NCBI GenBank assembly: GCA_934670175.1
Contig: CAKUOX010000054.1
Location: forward strand, 1 to 15,609
Direction: 5' to 3'
DNA: 15,609 bases
DNA from: an uncultured Clostridia bacterium
GTDB lineage: Bacteria > Bacillota > Clostridia > Christensenellales > Aristaeellaceae
This document shows positions 1 to 7,579 of the stretch, one piece after another (within the stretch, counting starts at the first letter, position 1; each line of letters begins with the position of its first letter). The notes below the pieces were generated by a model. That model was not told the origin of the DNA. It did no database searches and saw only the letters and a program-made list of their open reading frames with translations. The position numbers and the translations under genes are program-made.

Positions 1-899
1 GTCGTGCCCTCGACGATGGGCAGAATATCGCGCTGCACGCCCTCGCGGGATACATCCGGGCCGTGGCCGCCGCCGCGGCCGGCCACCTTGTCGATCTCAT
101 CCAGGAACACGATGCCGTGCTGCTCTGCGCGCTCAATGGCCTCGGAATACACCGCGTCCATGTCGATCAGGTTTGTTTCCTCCTCGGCCTGCAGGATCTT
201 GCGCGCCTCGCGCACCTCCACGCGGCGCAGCTTCGTGCGCTTGGGCATGATGCTGCCGAGCATGTCATTCATGTTCATATCGGTGCCGGGGATCTCGGCC
301 TGCGGCGCGCTTTCCTCGACTTCGACTTCTACCATTTCGTGCTCCAGCTCGCCGCGGCGCAGGCGCGTGCGCACATCCTCCTGACGCACGGCCAGCTTCG
401 TTTTTTCCTCGGGCGAGAGCTCCGGCTCCTTGGGCTTGTTGCCCAGCAGGATCTCGATGGGGTTCACCGGCGCTTTTTTCTTCTGCGCGCGGGTCATCAG
501 ATCCACCAGCCGATCCTCCACATTGATTTCGGCGCGGCGACGCACGCGCGCGGAGTGCTGCGCCTTCACCAGGCGGATGGCGGCCTCCAGCAGATCGCGG
601 ATGATGGATTCTACATCGCGCCCTACATAGCCGACCTCCGTAAATTTCGTGGCTTCGACCTTGATAAACGGCGCGTCCACCAGCTTGGCCAGGCGGCGGG
701 CAATCTCAGTTTTGCCCACGCCCGTGGGGCCGATCATCAGTATATTCTTCGGGGTAACCTCTTCGCGGATCTCCTCCGGCAGCTGCGCGCGGCGATAGCG
801 GTTGCGCAGCGCCACGGCCACGGCGCGCTTGGCGTCGCTCTGGCCGACGATATAGCGATCCAGCTCGCGAACGATCTCGCGGGGCGTAAGTTCAGTCAT
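1..899 (-). CDS. hslU: HslU (ClpY), ATPase subunit of the HslVU protease, N-terminal part
   Basis: This AAA+ unfoldase feeds substrates into the HslV peptidase chamber in the cytoplasm. I translated the minus strand by hand from the ATG at 899-897. It stays open to the window edge, giving 299 full codons; the C-terminal third, with sensor 2 and the HslV-activating tail, lies outside. Visible motifs are Walker A GPTGVGKT (residues 57-64), the pore loop GYVG (90-93) and Walker B with VFLDEID (264-270). Between the pore loop and Walker B lies a charged region (about 110-240) that matches the HslU intermediate domain. The start follows the AAGGAG ribosome site closely and lies 13 bases behind hslV, so the two subunits are co-translated from one message. 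Identification is secure from the motifs and the partner gene. Confidence 0.96.
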   Translation of the reverse strand, partial: MTELTPREIVRELDRYIVGQSDAKRAVAVALRNRYRRAQLPEEIREEVTPKNILMIGPTGVGKTEIARRLAKLVDAPFIKVEATKFTEVGYVGRDVESIIRDLLEAAIRLVKAQHSARVRRRAEINVEDRLVDLMTRAQKKKAPVNPIEILLGNKPKEPELSPEEKTKLAVRQEDVRTRLRRGELEHEMVEVEVEESAPQAEIPGTDMNMNDMLGSIMPKRTKLRRVEVREARKILQAEEETNLIDMDAVYSEAIERAEQHGIVFLDEIDKVAGRGGGHGPDVSREGVQRDILPIVEGT

Positions 900-912
900 G
901 CTTCAAGCTCCT

Positions 913-1467
913 TCAAACCTTTTCGACGATGATATTGTCGTTGGTGAACACGCAGATCTCGGCGGCGATGTGCAGCGCCTTTTCGGCGATTTCGGCGGCG
1001 GAGAGCTCCGTATTCTGGTACAACGCGCGCGCCGCAGCCAGCGCATAGTTGCCGCCGCTGCCGATGGCCAGCACGCCGTCGTCTGGCTCGATCACCTCGC
1101 CCGTACCGGAAACCAGCATCAGATTGTCCTTATCGGCGCACAGCAGCATCGCCTCCAGCTTCGCCGTCTTATTCATGCGCCAGTCCTGCGCCAGCTCCAC
1201 GGCGGCGCGGGGCAGATTGCCGGAATACTGCGTGAGTTTATCTTCGAATTTTTCGGACAGTGCGAAGGCGTCCGCCACGGAGCCGGCAAAGCCGATCACT
1301 ACGCGGCCGTTGTAGATGCGACGCACCTTGCGGGCATGTCCCTTGAAGATGGTATTTTGCCCCATCGTCACCTGACCGTCGCCCGCCAGCGCGGTCTCAC
1401 CGTTGCGCGTCACGGCGCAGATCGTGGTGCCGCGGAAGGGGCTTGCGGCCTCATGTTCATAGCTCAT
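913..1467 (-). CDS. hslV: HslV (ClpQ), peptidase subunit of the HslVU protease
   Basis: This is a proteasome-beta-like N-terminal nucleophile hydrolase that forms a double-hexamer chamber capped by HslU. The 184 residues carry the family signatures: TTI (14-16) with the expected nucleophile Thr14, then GDGQVT, GFAGSVADAF, the segment LVSGTGEVIEPDDG and GSGGNYALAAARAL. The usual mature start is Thr directly behind Met or a short propeptide. Here 13 residues precede it, beginning MSYEHEAAS. An in-frame TAA three codons upstream and the lack of any start codon between the ATG and Thr14 fix this start. The second residue is Ser, as in Bacillus ClpQ, where an N-terminal Ser has been proposed as the nucleophile. 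The start overlaps the end of trmFO by 11 bases, and a GAGGTG ribosome site lies inside trmFO. Confidence 0.96.
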   Translation of the reverse strand: MSYEHEAASPFRGTTICAVTRNGETALAGDGQVTMGQNTIFKGHARKVRRIYNGRVVIGFAGSVADAFALSEKFEDKLTQYSGNLPRAAVELAQDWRMNKTAKLEAMLLCADKDNLMLVSGTGEVIEPDDGVLAIGSGGNYALAAARALYQNTELSAAEIAEKALHIAAEICVFTNDNIIVEKV

Positions 1468-2761
1468 ATTGCTTTATCACCTCGTTCAGTGTGTCAATCG
1501 CGCGCTGACTCATGCGCTCATAGCGTTTTTTTTTGCCGCGCACGCGCTCATTCAGCGGGCTGAGAATGCCGAAATTGGCGTTCATCGGCTGAAAATTCGC
1601 GCTGGGCGTACTGACGTGCCGCGCGAGCGCGCCGAGCACCGTTTCGCCGGTGAAATCCGGCTCGGGCTTGCCCTGAAGCGCGCAGTACAGGCCGATGGCG
1701 GCGGTCATGCCGCTGGCGGTGGACTCCATGTAGCCCTCCACGCCGGAGAGCTGACCGGCAAAGCGCAGGTAGGGGTTGCCCTTGAACGCATAATTCGCAC
1801 TCAGCATTTCGGGGCCGTTCAGGTAAGTATTGCGGTGCATCACGCCGTAGCGCGCGAACTCGGCGTGCTCCAGACCGGGAATCATCGAAAACACGCGCTT
1901 CTGCTCGCCCCATTTCAGCCGCGTCTGGAAGCCGACCAGGTTGTATAGCGTGCCCGCCTCGTTTTCCTGACGCAGCTGCACCACGGCGTAGGGCTCGCGT
2001 CCGGTGCGCGGGTCGGTGAGCCCTACCGGCTTCAGCGGGCCGAACGCCAGCGTCTGCCGTCCGCGCGAGGCCAGAATCTCCACCGCCAGGCAGCCCTCGA
2101 ACACCAGCTTTTTTTCAAAATCGTGCAGCGGCGCGAGCTCCGCGCCCATCAGCGCGTCGTAGAAGGCGTTGTATTCCGCTTCATCCATTGGACAGTTCAG
2201 ATAATCGGAGCCGCGCCCATAGCGCGACGCGCGAAATACCCTGCTCATATCCAGCGATTCCGCCGTGACGATCGGCGCGGCGGCGTCGAAAAAATGCAGC
2301 GCCTGAGCGCCCGGCAGGCGCGCGATGGCGTCCGTGAGCGCGGGGTCGGTCAGCGGGCCGGTGGCGATGATCGCCGGCGCTTCGGGGATCTCGTCCACCA
2401 CGCGGCTTTCAAACGTGACCAGCGGGTGATTTTTCAGCGTATCGGTGATGCGCGCGGAAAAAAGATCGCGATCAACGGCCAGCGCGCCACCCGCGGGCAC
2501 GCGGCAGGCCTCCGCCGCAGAAAGCACCAGCCCGTCCAGCGCGCGCATTTCGGCCTTCAGAAGTCCCGAGGCATTGGAGAGCTGCTCCGCTTTTAATGAA
2601 TTGGAGCACACCAGCTCGGCAAAGCCCTCGGATTTGTGCGCAGGGCTGAATTTCACCGGCTTCATTTCGATCAGGCGTACCGGTACGCCGCGCCGAACCA
2701 GCTGCCAGGCGGCTTCACAGCCCGCCAGACCCGCGCCGACGATCGTGACGTAATTATTCAT
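1457..2761 (-). CDS. trmFO: TrmFO, folate/FAD-dependent tRNA (uracil-54) C5-methyltransferase
   Basis: This enzyme makes 5-methyluridine at position 54 of the tRNA T-loop, using methylenetetrahydrofolate and reduced FAD. The start chosen is ATG 2761-2759, giving 434 residues, the usual family length. It has GGAGG five bases upstream (2767-2771). A longer open frame back to 2818 adds 19 residues that would lie before the FAD motif. The dinucleotide-binding motif GAGLAGCEAAW begins at residue 9. Cys52 (in VCSNSLKAEQ) and Cys224 (in FEGCLAVE) correspond to the two cysteines studied in the Bacillus enzyme. The C-terminal half carries the family segments GVEGYMESTASG and NANFGIL. It overlaps topA by 8 bases and hslV by 11. 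A run of nine A on the coding strand (1526-1534) encodes part of a Gly-Lys-Lys-Lys-Arg stretch. Confidence 0.96.
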   Translation of the reverse strand: MNNYVTIVGAGLAGCEAAWQLVRRGVPVRLIEMKPVKFSPAHKSEGFAELVCSNSLKAEQLSNASGLLKAEMRALDGLVLSAAEACRVPAGGALAVDRDLFSARITDTLKNHPLVTFESRVVDEIPEAPAIIATGPLTDPALTDAIARLPGAQALHFFDAAAPIVTAESLDMSRVFRASRYGRGSDYLNCPMDEAEYNAFYDALMGAELAPLHDFEKKLVFEGCLAVEILASRGRQTLAFGPLKPVGLTDPRTGREPYAVVQLRQENEAGTLYNLVGFQTRLKWGEQKRVFSMIPGLEHAEFARYGVMHRNTYLNGPEMLSANYAFKGNPYLRFAGQLSGVEGYMESTASGMTAAIGLYCALQGKPEPDFTGETVLGALARHVSTPSANFQPMNANFGILSPLNERVRGKKKRYERMSQRAIDTLNEVIKQYEL

Positions 2762-4856
2762 CGCTGCCTCCGCTCTCGATCTGCTCGCGGTGGCGGCATT
2801 CCTCGTTGACGCATACATGGAACAGCGTGCCCTTCGGCCCCGCCTTGAGCACCATGCGCCCGCCGCATACAGGGCATTTTTCCTTGACCGGCCGTTCCCA
2901 GGACACGAAATCGCAATCCGGATAATGCTCGCAGCCGTAGAACTTGCGTCCCTTTCGGCTGATGCGCTCCAGCAGCTCGCCGCCGCACTTGGGACAGGGC
3001 ACGCCGATGTTCTTCGGCAGCGCCATTGTAAAGCGGCATTCTGGGAAATTGGGGCAGGCCAGGAAGCGGCCGAAGCGGCTCATCTTGTACACCATCATTG
3101 CGCCGCATTTTTCGCAGGGCACGTCGGAGACCTGATCCTCAATGGCGACCTTTTCGATGTTGCGGTCGGCTTCCTCCAGCGTCTTTTCGAAGGGGCCGTA
3201 GAAATCGGCGATGATCTTGTGCCATTCGGCCTGACCGGCTTCCACCTCGTCCAGCTCGGATTCCATGCCCGCCGTGAACGCGATGTCCACGATCTCGGGG
3301 AAGTTCTTGCACATCATATCGTTCACGATCTTCCCCAGCTCCGTGGGCATCAGGCGCTTGTTTTCGCGCGCGACGTAGCCGCGGGTGATGATGGTGGAAA
3401 TCGTGGGGGCGTAGGTGGACGGGCGGCCGATGCCCTTTTCCTCCAGCGCGCGCACCAGGCTCGCCTCCGTGTAGCGCGGCGGCGGCTGAGTAAAGCGCTG
3501 GTCGGCGTGAATGTCGCCGGCCTCGGCGCGCATGCCCTCTTCCAGATCCGGCAGGCTGTTCACGCTTGCCTCCTCGGTGCCGTCGTCCTGTCCCTCTTCG
3601 TACACGGCGGTAAAGCCCGCGAAGCGCAGCTTTTGAGCGTTAAAGTGGAAGCGCACGCCGGTGTCGGCGTCGATATCCACGGAAAGCGTATCGTAGACTG
3701 CGGGCGTCATCTGGCTGGATACGAAGCGCTCGTAGATCAGCTTGTAGAGCTTGAACTGGTCACGCGAAAGCGAGGCCTTGATCTTTTCAGGCCTGCGGGC
3801 AATATCGGTGGGGCGAATGGCCTCGTGCGCGTCCTGCGCGGAGGAGCGCGTCTTGTATACATTCGGCTTTTCAGGCAGGTATTCCGGCGCGTAGTTTTCC
3901 AATATCATCGCGCGCACGCTTTCCAGCGCTTCGTCCGCGATGCGCGTGGAGTCGGTTCGGATATAGGACACGAGACCCTGCGAGCCCTCGCCCTCGATCT
4001 CGACACCTTCATAGAGCTGCTGGGCGATCTGCATGGTCTTTTGCGTGGTGAAGCCCAGCTTGCGCGAGGCCTCCTGCTGCAAGTTGGAGGTGGTGAACGG
4101 CGCGGCGGGGTATTTCCGGCGTTCACTCTTTTTGATGGCGGCCACGCTGAACTGCGCGCCCGCGCATTTCTGCTGCACCGCTTCGGCTTCCTCGCGGCTG
4201 TGCAGCTCGGCCTTATCCTTGCCAAAGCCGGTGAACTTGGCGTTGACGCGCGCCTTGCCGATTTTGAAATCGGCGCTCACCGTCCAGAATTCCTCGGGAA
4301 TGAACACGTCGATTTCCTGCTCGCGGTCGCAGATCATCTTCGTGGCGACGGACTGCACGCGGCCGGCGCTCAGCCCCTTCTTGATCTTGCGCCAGAGCAG
4401 CGGGCTGATCTTGTAGCCGATCAGGCGATCCAGCACGCGGCGCGCCTGCTGCGCGTTGACCAGATTCATGTTGATCTGGCGCGGATTCTTCACGGCGGCC
4501 TTTACGGCCTTGGATGTGACCTCATGAAATTCAATGCGGCAGGGCGTTTTTTCGTCGATGCCCAGCACGTTTGCCAGATGCCAGGAAATGGCTTCACCCT
4601 CGCGGTCCGGGTCTGTCGCGAGGTAGATTTTGCTGGCGCTGCGCGCTTCCTTGCGAATGCGGTTGAGAATATCGCCGCGGCCGCGAATGGTGATATATTT
4701 CGGCTCGAAGCCATTTTCAACATCGACGCCGATCTGCGATTTGGGCATATCGCGAACGTGTCCCTGAGAGGCCTCTACCTTGTATCCGCGCCCCAGGAAC
4801 TTGCCGATGGTTTTTGCTTTTGCAGGGGATTCTACGATTACGAGCTTGTTTGCCAT
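2754..4856 (-). CDS. topA: DNA topoisomerase I (type IA)
   Basis: This enzyme relaxes negative supercoils by cutting one strand through a 5'-phosphotyrosine. The 700 residues show the Toprim domain (about 3-140) with Glu9 in VIVES and the metal-binding set D82, D84, E86 in TDPDREGE. The active-site Tyr298 lies in GLVSYIRTDSTR, and the gate domain has the family segment EEKGIGRPSTYAPTI (472-486). The C-terminus has three four-cysteine zinc fingers: C581/C584/C601/C607, C621/C624/C642/C648 and C661/C664/C682/C687. All cysteines are present. The start has GGAGGAAA three bases upstream. It lies 49 bases behind dprA, the largest gap in this block, with a promoter candidate just before it. It overlaps trmFO by 8 bases. 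Confidence 0.98.
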   Translation of the reverse strand: MANKLVIVESPAKAKTIGKFLGRGYKVEASQGHVRDMPKSQIGVDVENGFEPKYITIRGRGDILNRIRKEARSASKIYLATDPDREGEAISWHLANVLGIDEKTPCRIEFHEVTSKAVKAAVKNPRQINMNLVNAQQARRVLDRLIGYKISPLLWRKIKKGLSAGRVQSVATKMICDREQEIDVFIPEEFWTVSADFKIGKARVNAKFTGFGKDKAELHSREEAEAVQQKCAGAQFSVAAIKKSERRKYPAAPFTTSNLQQEASRKLGFTTQKTMQIAQQLYEGVEIEGEGSQGLVSYIRTDSTRIADEALESVRAMILENYAPEYLPEKPNVYKTRSSAQDAHEAIRPTDIARRPEKIKASLSRDQFKLYKLIYERFVSSQMTPAVYDTLSVDIDADTGVRFHFNAQKLRFAGFTAVYEEGQDDGTEEASVNSLPDLEEGMRAEAGDIHADQRFTQPPPRYTEASLVRALEEKGIGRPSTYAPTISTIITRGYVARENKRLMPTELGKIVNDMMCKNFPEIVDIAFTAGMESELDEVEAGQAEWHKIIADFYGPFEKTLEEADRNIEKVAIEDQVSDVPCEKCGAMMVYKMSRFGRFLACPNFPECRFTMALPKNIGVPCPKCGGELLERISRKGRKFYGCEHYPDCDFVSWERPVKEKCPVCGGRMVLKAGPKGTLFHVCVNEECRHREQIESGGSDE
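2767..2771 (-). promoter_or_regulatory. Ribosome binding site of trmFO
   Basis: GGAGG on the minus strand, five bases before the ATG at 2761, inside the last codons of topA. It supports the shorter TrmFO start over the upstream in-frame ATG at 2818. Confidence 0.8.
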
Positions 4857-4905
4857 GTGTTTCCTCCGTTGTGGTTTGCCGCGTGTGCGGCGCGCGGGCT
4901 GCGTA

Positions 4906-6003
4906 TCACAGGTACGCGCGGTAAAGACCGCCCGGCACTTTTACTATTATTCCCCGAAGTTCCAACATTGTCAAGTGGGAATTTAATTTTGCGATGGGCA
5001 AATGGGTGATATTCGCCAGCTCATCAAAGGATAATTCCTGTTCCAGCAGCGGCGCGACGATCAGATCGTCGTCCGACTCCAGCGCGACCTTTGCCCGCGG
5101 TGCGCTGTCGCGAGCGTCAGGACGGCTCGCCCAGCGGTAATGCTCCAGAATATCCCAGCCGGAGAGCACGGGAATGGCGCCCTCCACGATCAGGCGGTTC
5201 GGCGCGGCGCTCAGCGGCGAATAGATGCTGCCCGGCACGGCGAACACGTCGCGATCGTGGTCGAGCGCATCGTTGACGGTGATCATCGCGCCGGATTTTT
5301 CCGCGCCCTCCACGATCAGCACGCCCTCGCTCAGCCCGCTGATGATGCGGTTGCGGGGCGGGAAATTGCCGGGCGCGGGGCGTGTGCCGGGCGTATATTC
5401 GGAAATGATCGCGCCGCCGTTATCCAGTATGCGCCGGTACAGCGCCTCATTTTCCTGCGGATAGATCACGTCCGCGCCGCAGCCGAGCACCGCCACAGTC
5501 CTGCCCATGCCAATCAGCGCGCCCTCGTGGGCGGCGGTATCCACGCCGTAGGCCATGCCGCTGACGACGGTCACGTCCTCCCGCGCCAGCGTTTCGGCGA
5601 TCTCGCGGGCGGCGCGCTTGCCGTCGCGCGTGCAGCGGCGCGAGCCGACGATGGCGAAGTTTCGCTCGCCGTCCAGCGGACACTCGCCCAGCATGTACAG
5701 CGTGGGCGGCGGATCAAATATCGCGGACAGCTGGGGCGGATAGGCGTCGCTCAGGCGCGTCAGTGCGCGCATGCCGTCCTTTTCAATGCTGGCGAACAGA
5801 TCATAGAAATACTTTTCGCAGCGCGCGGCCTTCAGCGAGCGCAGCGCGGCGCCGCCCAGAAAGCGCATTTGTTCATCGCCCACATTGTCCCATACGGCGC
5901 GGGCGTCCTCGTAGATGCTGATGAGCTGGTAGAAGCGCCGAGGGCCGATGCCATCCACGCTTGAGAGCCAGATCCAGTATTGTTCCATCGCGTCGTGATC
6001 CAT
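4906..6003 (-). CDS. dprA: DprA (Smf), DNA-processing protein, RecA loader
   Basis: DprA binds incoming single-stranded DNA during natural transformation and loads RecA; many non-competent bacteria keep it. The 365 residues show an N-terminal helix-hairpin-helix/SAM-like part with SVDGIGPRRF (15-24). The Rossmann-like DprA core (about 80-290) carries VGSR (119-122), SGMAYGVDTAAHEGAL (148-163), PPRNRIISGLS (215-225) and EKSGAMIT. A winged-helix C-terminus (about 310-365) ends in GGLYRAYL. The ATG lies 2 bases behind the comM stop, with a G-rich ribosome site in the comM end. A second in-frame ATG at codon 6 is possible. Its last 80 or so bases are AT-rich and hold the topA promoter candidate. 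Confidence 0.96.
   Translation of the reverse strand: MDHDAMEQYWIWLSSVDGIGPRRFYQLISIYEDARAVWDNVGDEQMRFLGGAALRSLKAARCEKYFYDLFASIEKDGMRALTRLSDAYPPQLSAIFDPPPTLYMLGECPLDGERNFAIVGSRRCTRDGKRAAREIAETLAREDVTVVSGMAYGVDTAAHEGALIGMGRTVAVLGCGADVIYPQENEALYRRILDNGGAIISEYTPGTRPAPGNFPPRNRIISGLSEGVLIVEGAEKSGAMITVNDALDHDRDVFAVPGSIYSPLSAAPNRLIVEGAIPVLSGWDILEHYRWASRPDARDSAPRAKVALESDDDLIVAPLLEQELSFDELANITHLPIAKLNSHLTMLELRGIIVKVPGGLYRAYL
4946..4974 (-). promoter_or_regulatory. Near-consensus sigma-A/sigma-70 type promoter for topA
   Basis: On the minus strand, TTGACA (4974-4969) is followed by exactly 17 bases and AATAAT (4951-4946), a perfect -35 and a five-of-six -10 box. An A/T-rich stretch (4981-4990) lies just upstream of the -35 box and could act as an UP element. 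Transcription would begin near 4939, inside the last codons of dprA, giving a leader of about 80 bases before the topA ATG at 4856. The surrounding dprA codons are unusually AT-rich for this window. No transcript data are available, so activity is inferred. Confidence 0.7.
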
Positions 6004-6005
6004 GC

Positions 6006-7541
6006 TTACCCCCAGTATTTTCGATCCAGCGTGCGATATTGCACGGCCTCGGAGATGTGCGCCTCGCTGATGGTGTCGGCGCCCTCAAGGTCGGCGATGG
6101 TGCGCGCCACCTTCAGAATGCGCGTGTAGGCGCGGTTGGAGAGCTTGAGCTGTTCGCAGGCCAGAAGCAGCATGCTGCGCGCCTGCTCGGTCATCGGGCA
6201 AAAGGCGTTCAGGTTGCGCGCGCTCAGCTGGGCGTTTTCGTGGATATGCGCCGCATCCTGCGCATAGCGGCTGCGCTGCACCTCGCGCGCACGCTGCACG
6301 CGCGCACGAATCTCGGCGGAGGATTCCTCCTCGGCCATATCGCCGAGCCGTTCGGCGGGAATGGATTCCACCTCGATGTGCATGTCGATGCGGTCCAGAA
6401 GCGGCCCCGAAATGCGGCTCAGATAACGCCGTATCTCATTGGGCGAGCAGCGGCAGGCGCGGGTGCGGCTGCCCAGATTACCGCAGGGACAGGGGTTCAT
6501 CGAACACACCAGAACGAAGCGGGAGGGATAGGTGGCCTGTGCGTTCACGCGCGCAATGCTCACGAAGCCGTCCTCCAGCGGCTGGCGCAGCGCCTCCAAT
6601 ACGTCGCGGCGGTATTCGGGCAGCTCGTCCAGAAACAGCACACCGTTGTGCGCCTTGGAGATTTCGCCCGGCAGCGCGTTCGCGCCGCCGCCTACCAGCG
6701 AGGCATGCGATGCAGTGTGGTGCGGCGAACGGAAGGGCCGCTCGGTCAGCAGTCCGCTGGGCGGCACGGAGCCGGCCACGGAGTGAATGCGCGTGCTCTC
6801 GAGCGCTTCCTCAAAGGTCATATCCGGCAAAATAGTGGGGATACAGCGCGCCATCAGCGTCTTGCCCGAGCCCGGAGGGCCGATCAGGATCACATTATGC
6901 CCGCCCGCAGCGGCGATCTCCAGCGCGCGCTTGGCGCTCTTCTGGCCCTTGACATGGGCGAAATCCACATTGCTTTCGCGCGTGGACAGCAGTTCCCGAT
7001 AGGCGACGGTTTTGGCGGGCGAGATCACGTCCGCGCCGGAGAAGTGGCGCTCGGCCTGCGCGAGGCTTTCCACCGGCAGCAGCTCGACGCCCTCGATGCA
7101 GCGTACCTCCGGCAGGTTCGCCGCGGGCAGCATCACCCGGCGCATGCCCTGCGTGCGGGCATGGATCACCATCGGCAGCGCGCCCCGCACGCCGCGCACG
7201 CTGCCGTCCAGCGAAAGCTCGCCAATGGCGCAGGTGCCGGAAAGCTGATCCTGCGTGAGCACGCCCGCACAGGCCAGCAGCCCCAGCGCGATGGGCAGGT
7301 CGTAGGCTGGGCCCTCCTTCTTTAAGTCTGCGGGCGCGAGGTTTACGGTGATGCGGCCGTTTGGAAAGCCAAAGCCGCTGTTTTTCAGCGCGGCGCGCAC
7401 GCGTTCGCGGGATTCCTTCACCGAAGCGTCCGGCAGACCCACAATTTCAAACATGGGCATGCCGCCTGCCAGGTTGACCTCCGCCGTTACGGTAAAGCCG
7501 TCGATGCCGATCAGGCCAAAGCTCGGTATGCTCGCCAGCAT
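6006..7541 (-). CDS. comM: ComM/YifB family Mg-chelatase-like AAA+ helicase
   Basis: In Vibrio and Acinetobacter, ComM is a hexameric helicase that extends strand exchange during transformation. In Firmicutes the family member is usually called YifB and its role is less tested. The 511 residues are full length. The N-terminal Lon-like fold (about 1-170) has the family segments GLPDASVKESRERVRAAL and DLPIALGLLA. The AAA+ core (about 190-395) has Walker A GPPGSGKT (221-228), Walker B VLFLDE (301-306), the MNPCPCG motif (348-354) and SGPLLDRID (378-386). The C-terminal Mg-chelatase helical domain follows. An AGGAGG site precedes the ATG. Only 38 bases, without a terminator, separate it from the glycosyltransferase upstream, so the two probably share a transcript. 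Its pairing with dprA is typical. Confidence 0.95.
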   Translation of the reverse strand: MLASIPSFGLIGIDGFTVTAEVNLAGGMPMFEIVGLPDASVKESRERVRAALKNSGFGFPNGRITVNLAPADLKKEGPAYDLPIALGLLACAGVLTQDQLSGTCAIGELSLDGSVRGVRGALPMVIHARTQGMRRVMLPAANLPEVRCIEGVELLPVESLAQAERHFSGADVISPAKTVAYRELLSTRESNVDFAHVKGQKSAKRALEIAAAGGHNVILIGPPGSGKTLMARCIPTILPDMTFEEALESTRIHSVAGSVPPSGLLTERPFRSPHHTASHASLVGGGANALPGEISKAHNGVLFLDELPEYRRDVLEALRQPLEDGFVSIARVNAQATYPSRFVLVCSMNPCPCGNLGSRTRACRCSPNEIRRYLSRISGPLLDRIDMHIEVESIPAERLGDMAEEESSAEIRARVQRAREVQRSRYAQDAAHIHENAQLSARNLNAFCPMTEQARSMLLLACEQLKLSNRAYTRILKVARTIADLEGADTISEAHISEAVQYRTLDRKYWG

Positions 7542-7579
7542 GAGCCGTCCTCCTCTTGTTTTTCAGCGTTCGGGGTGCG

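Noticed and set aside
63..932. A 289-codon plus-strand open frame at the left end
   Set aside because: The minus strand here encodes HslU with intact Walker A and B motifs; the plus-strand frame is its shadow.
4878..4891. Small hairpin (GCCGC and GCGGC arms, 4-base loop) in the topA leader, considered as a terminator
   Set aside because: The stem is only 5 base pairs and has no T-tract; it lies between a good promoter and the topA ribosome site.
2790..5009. A 739-codon plus-strand open frame opposite topA
   Set aside because: It mirrors topA codons, including all the catalytic and zinc-finger regions, and shows no recognisable motif or ribosome site.
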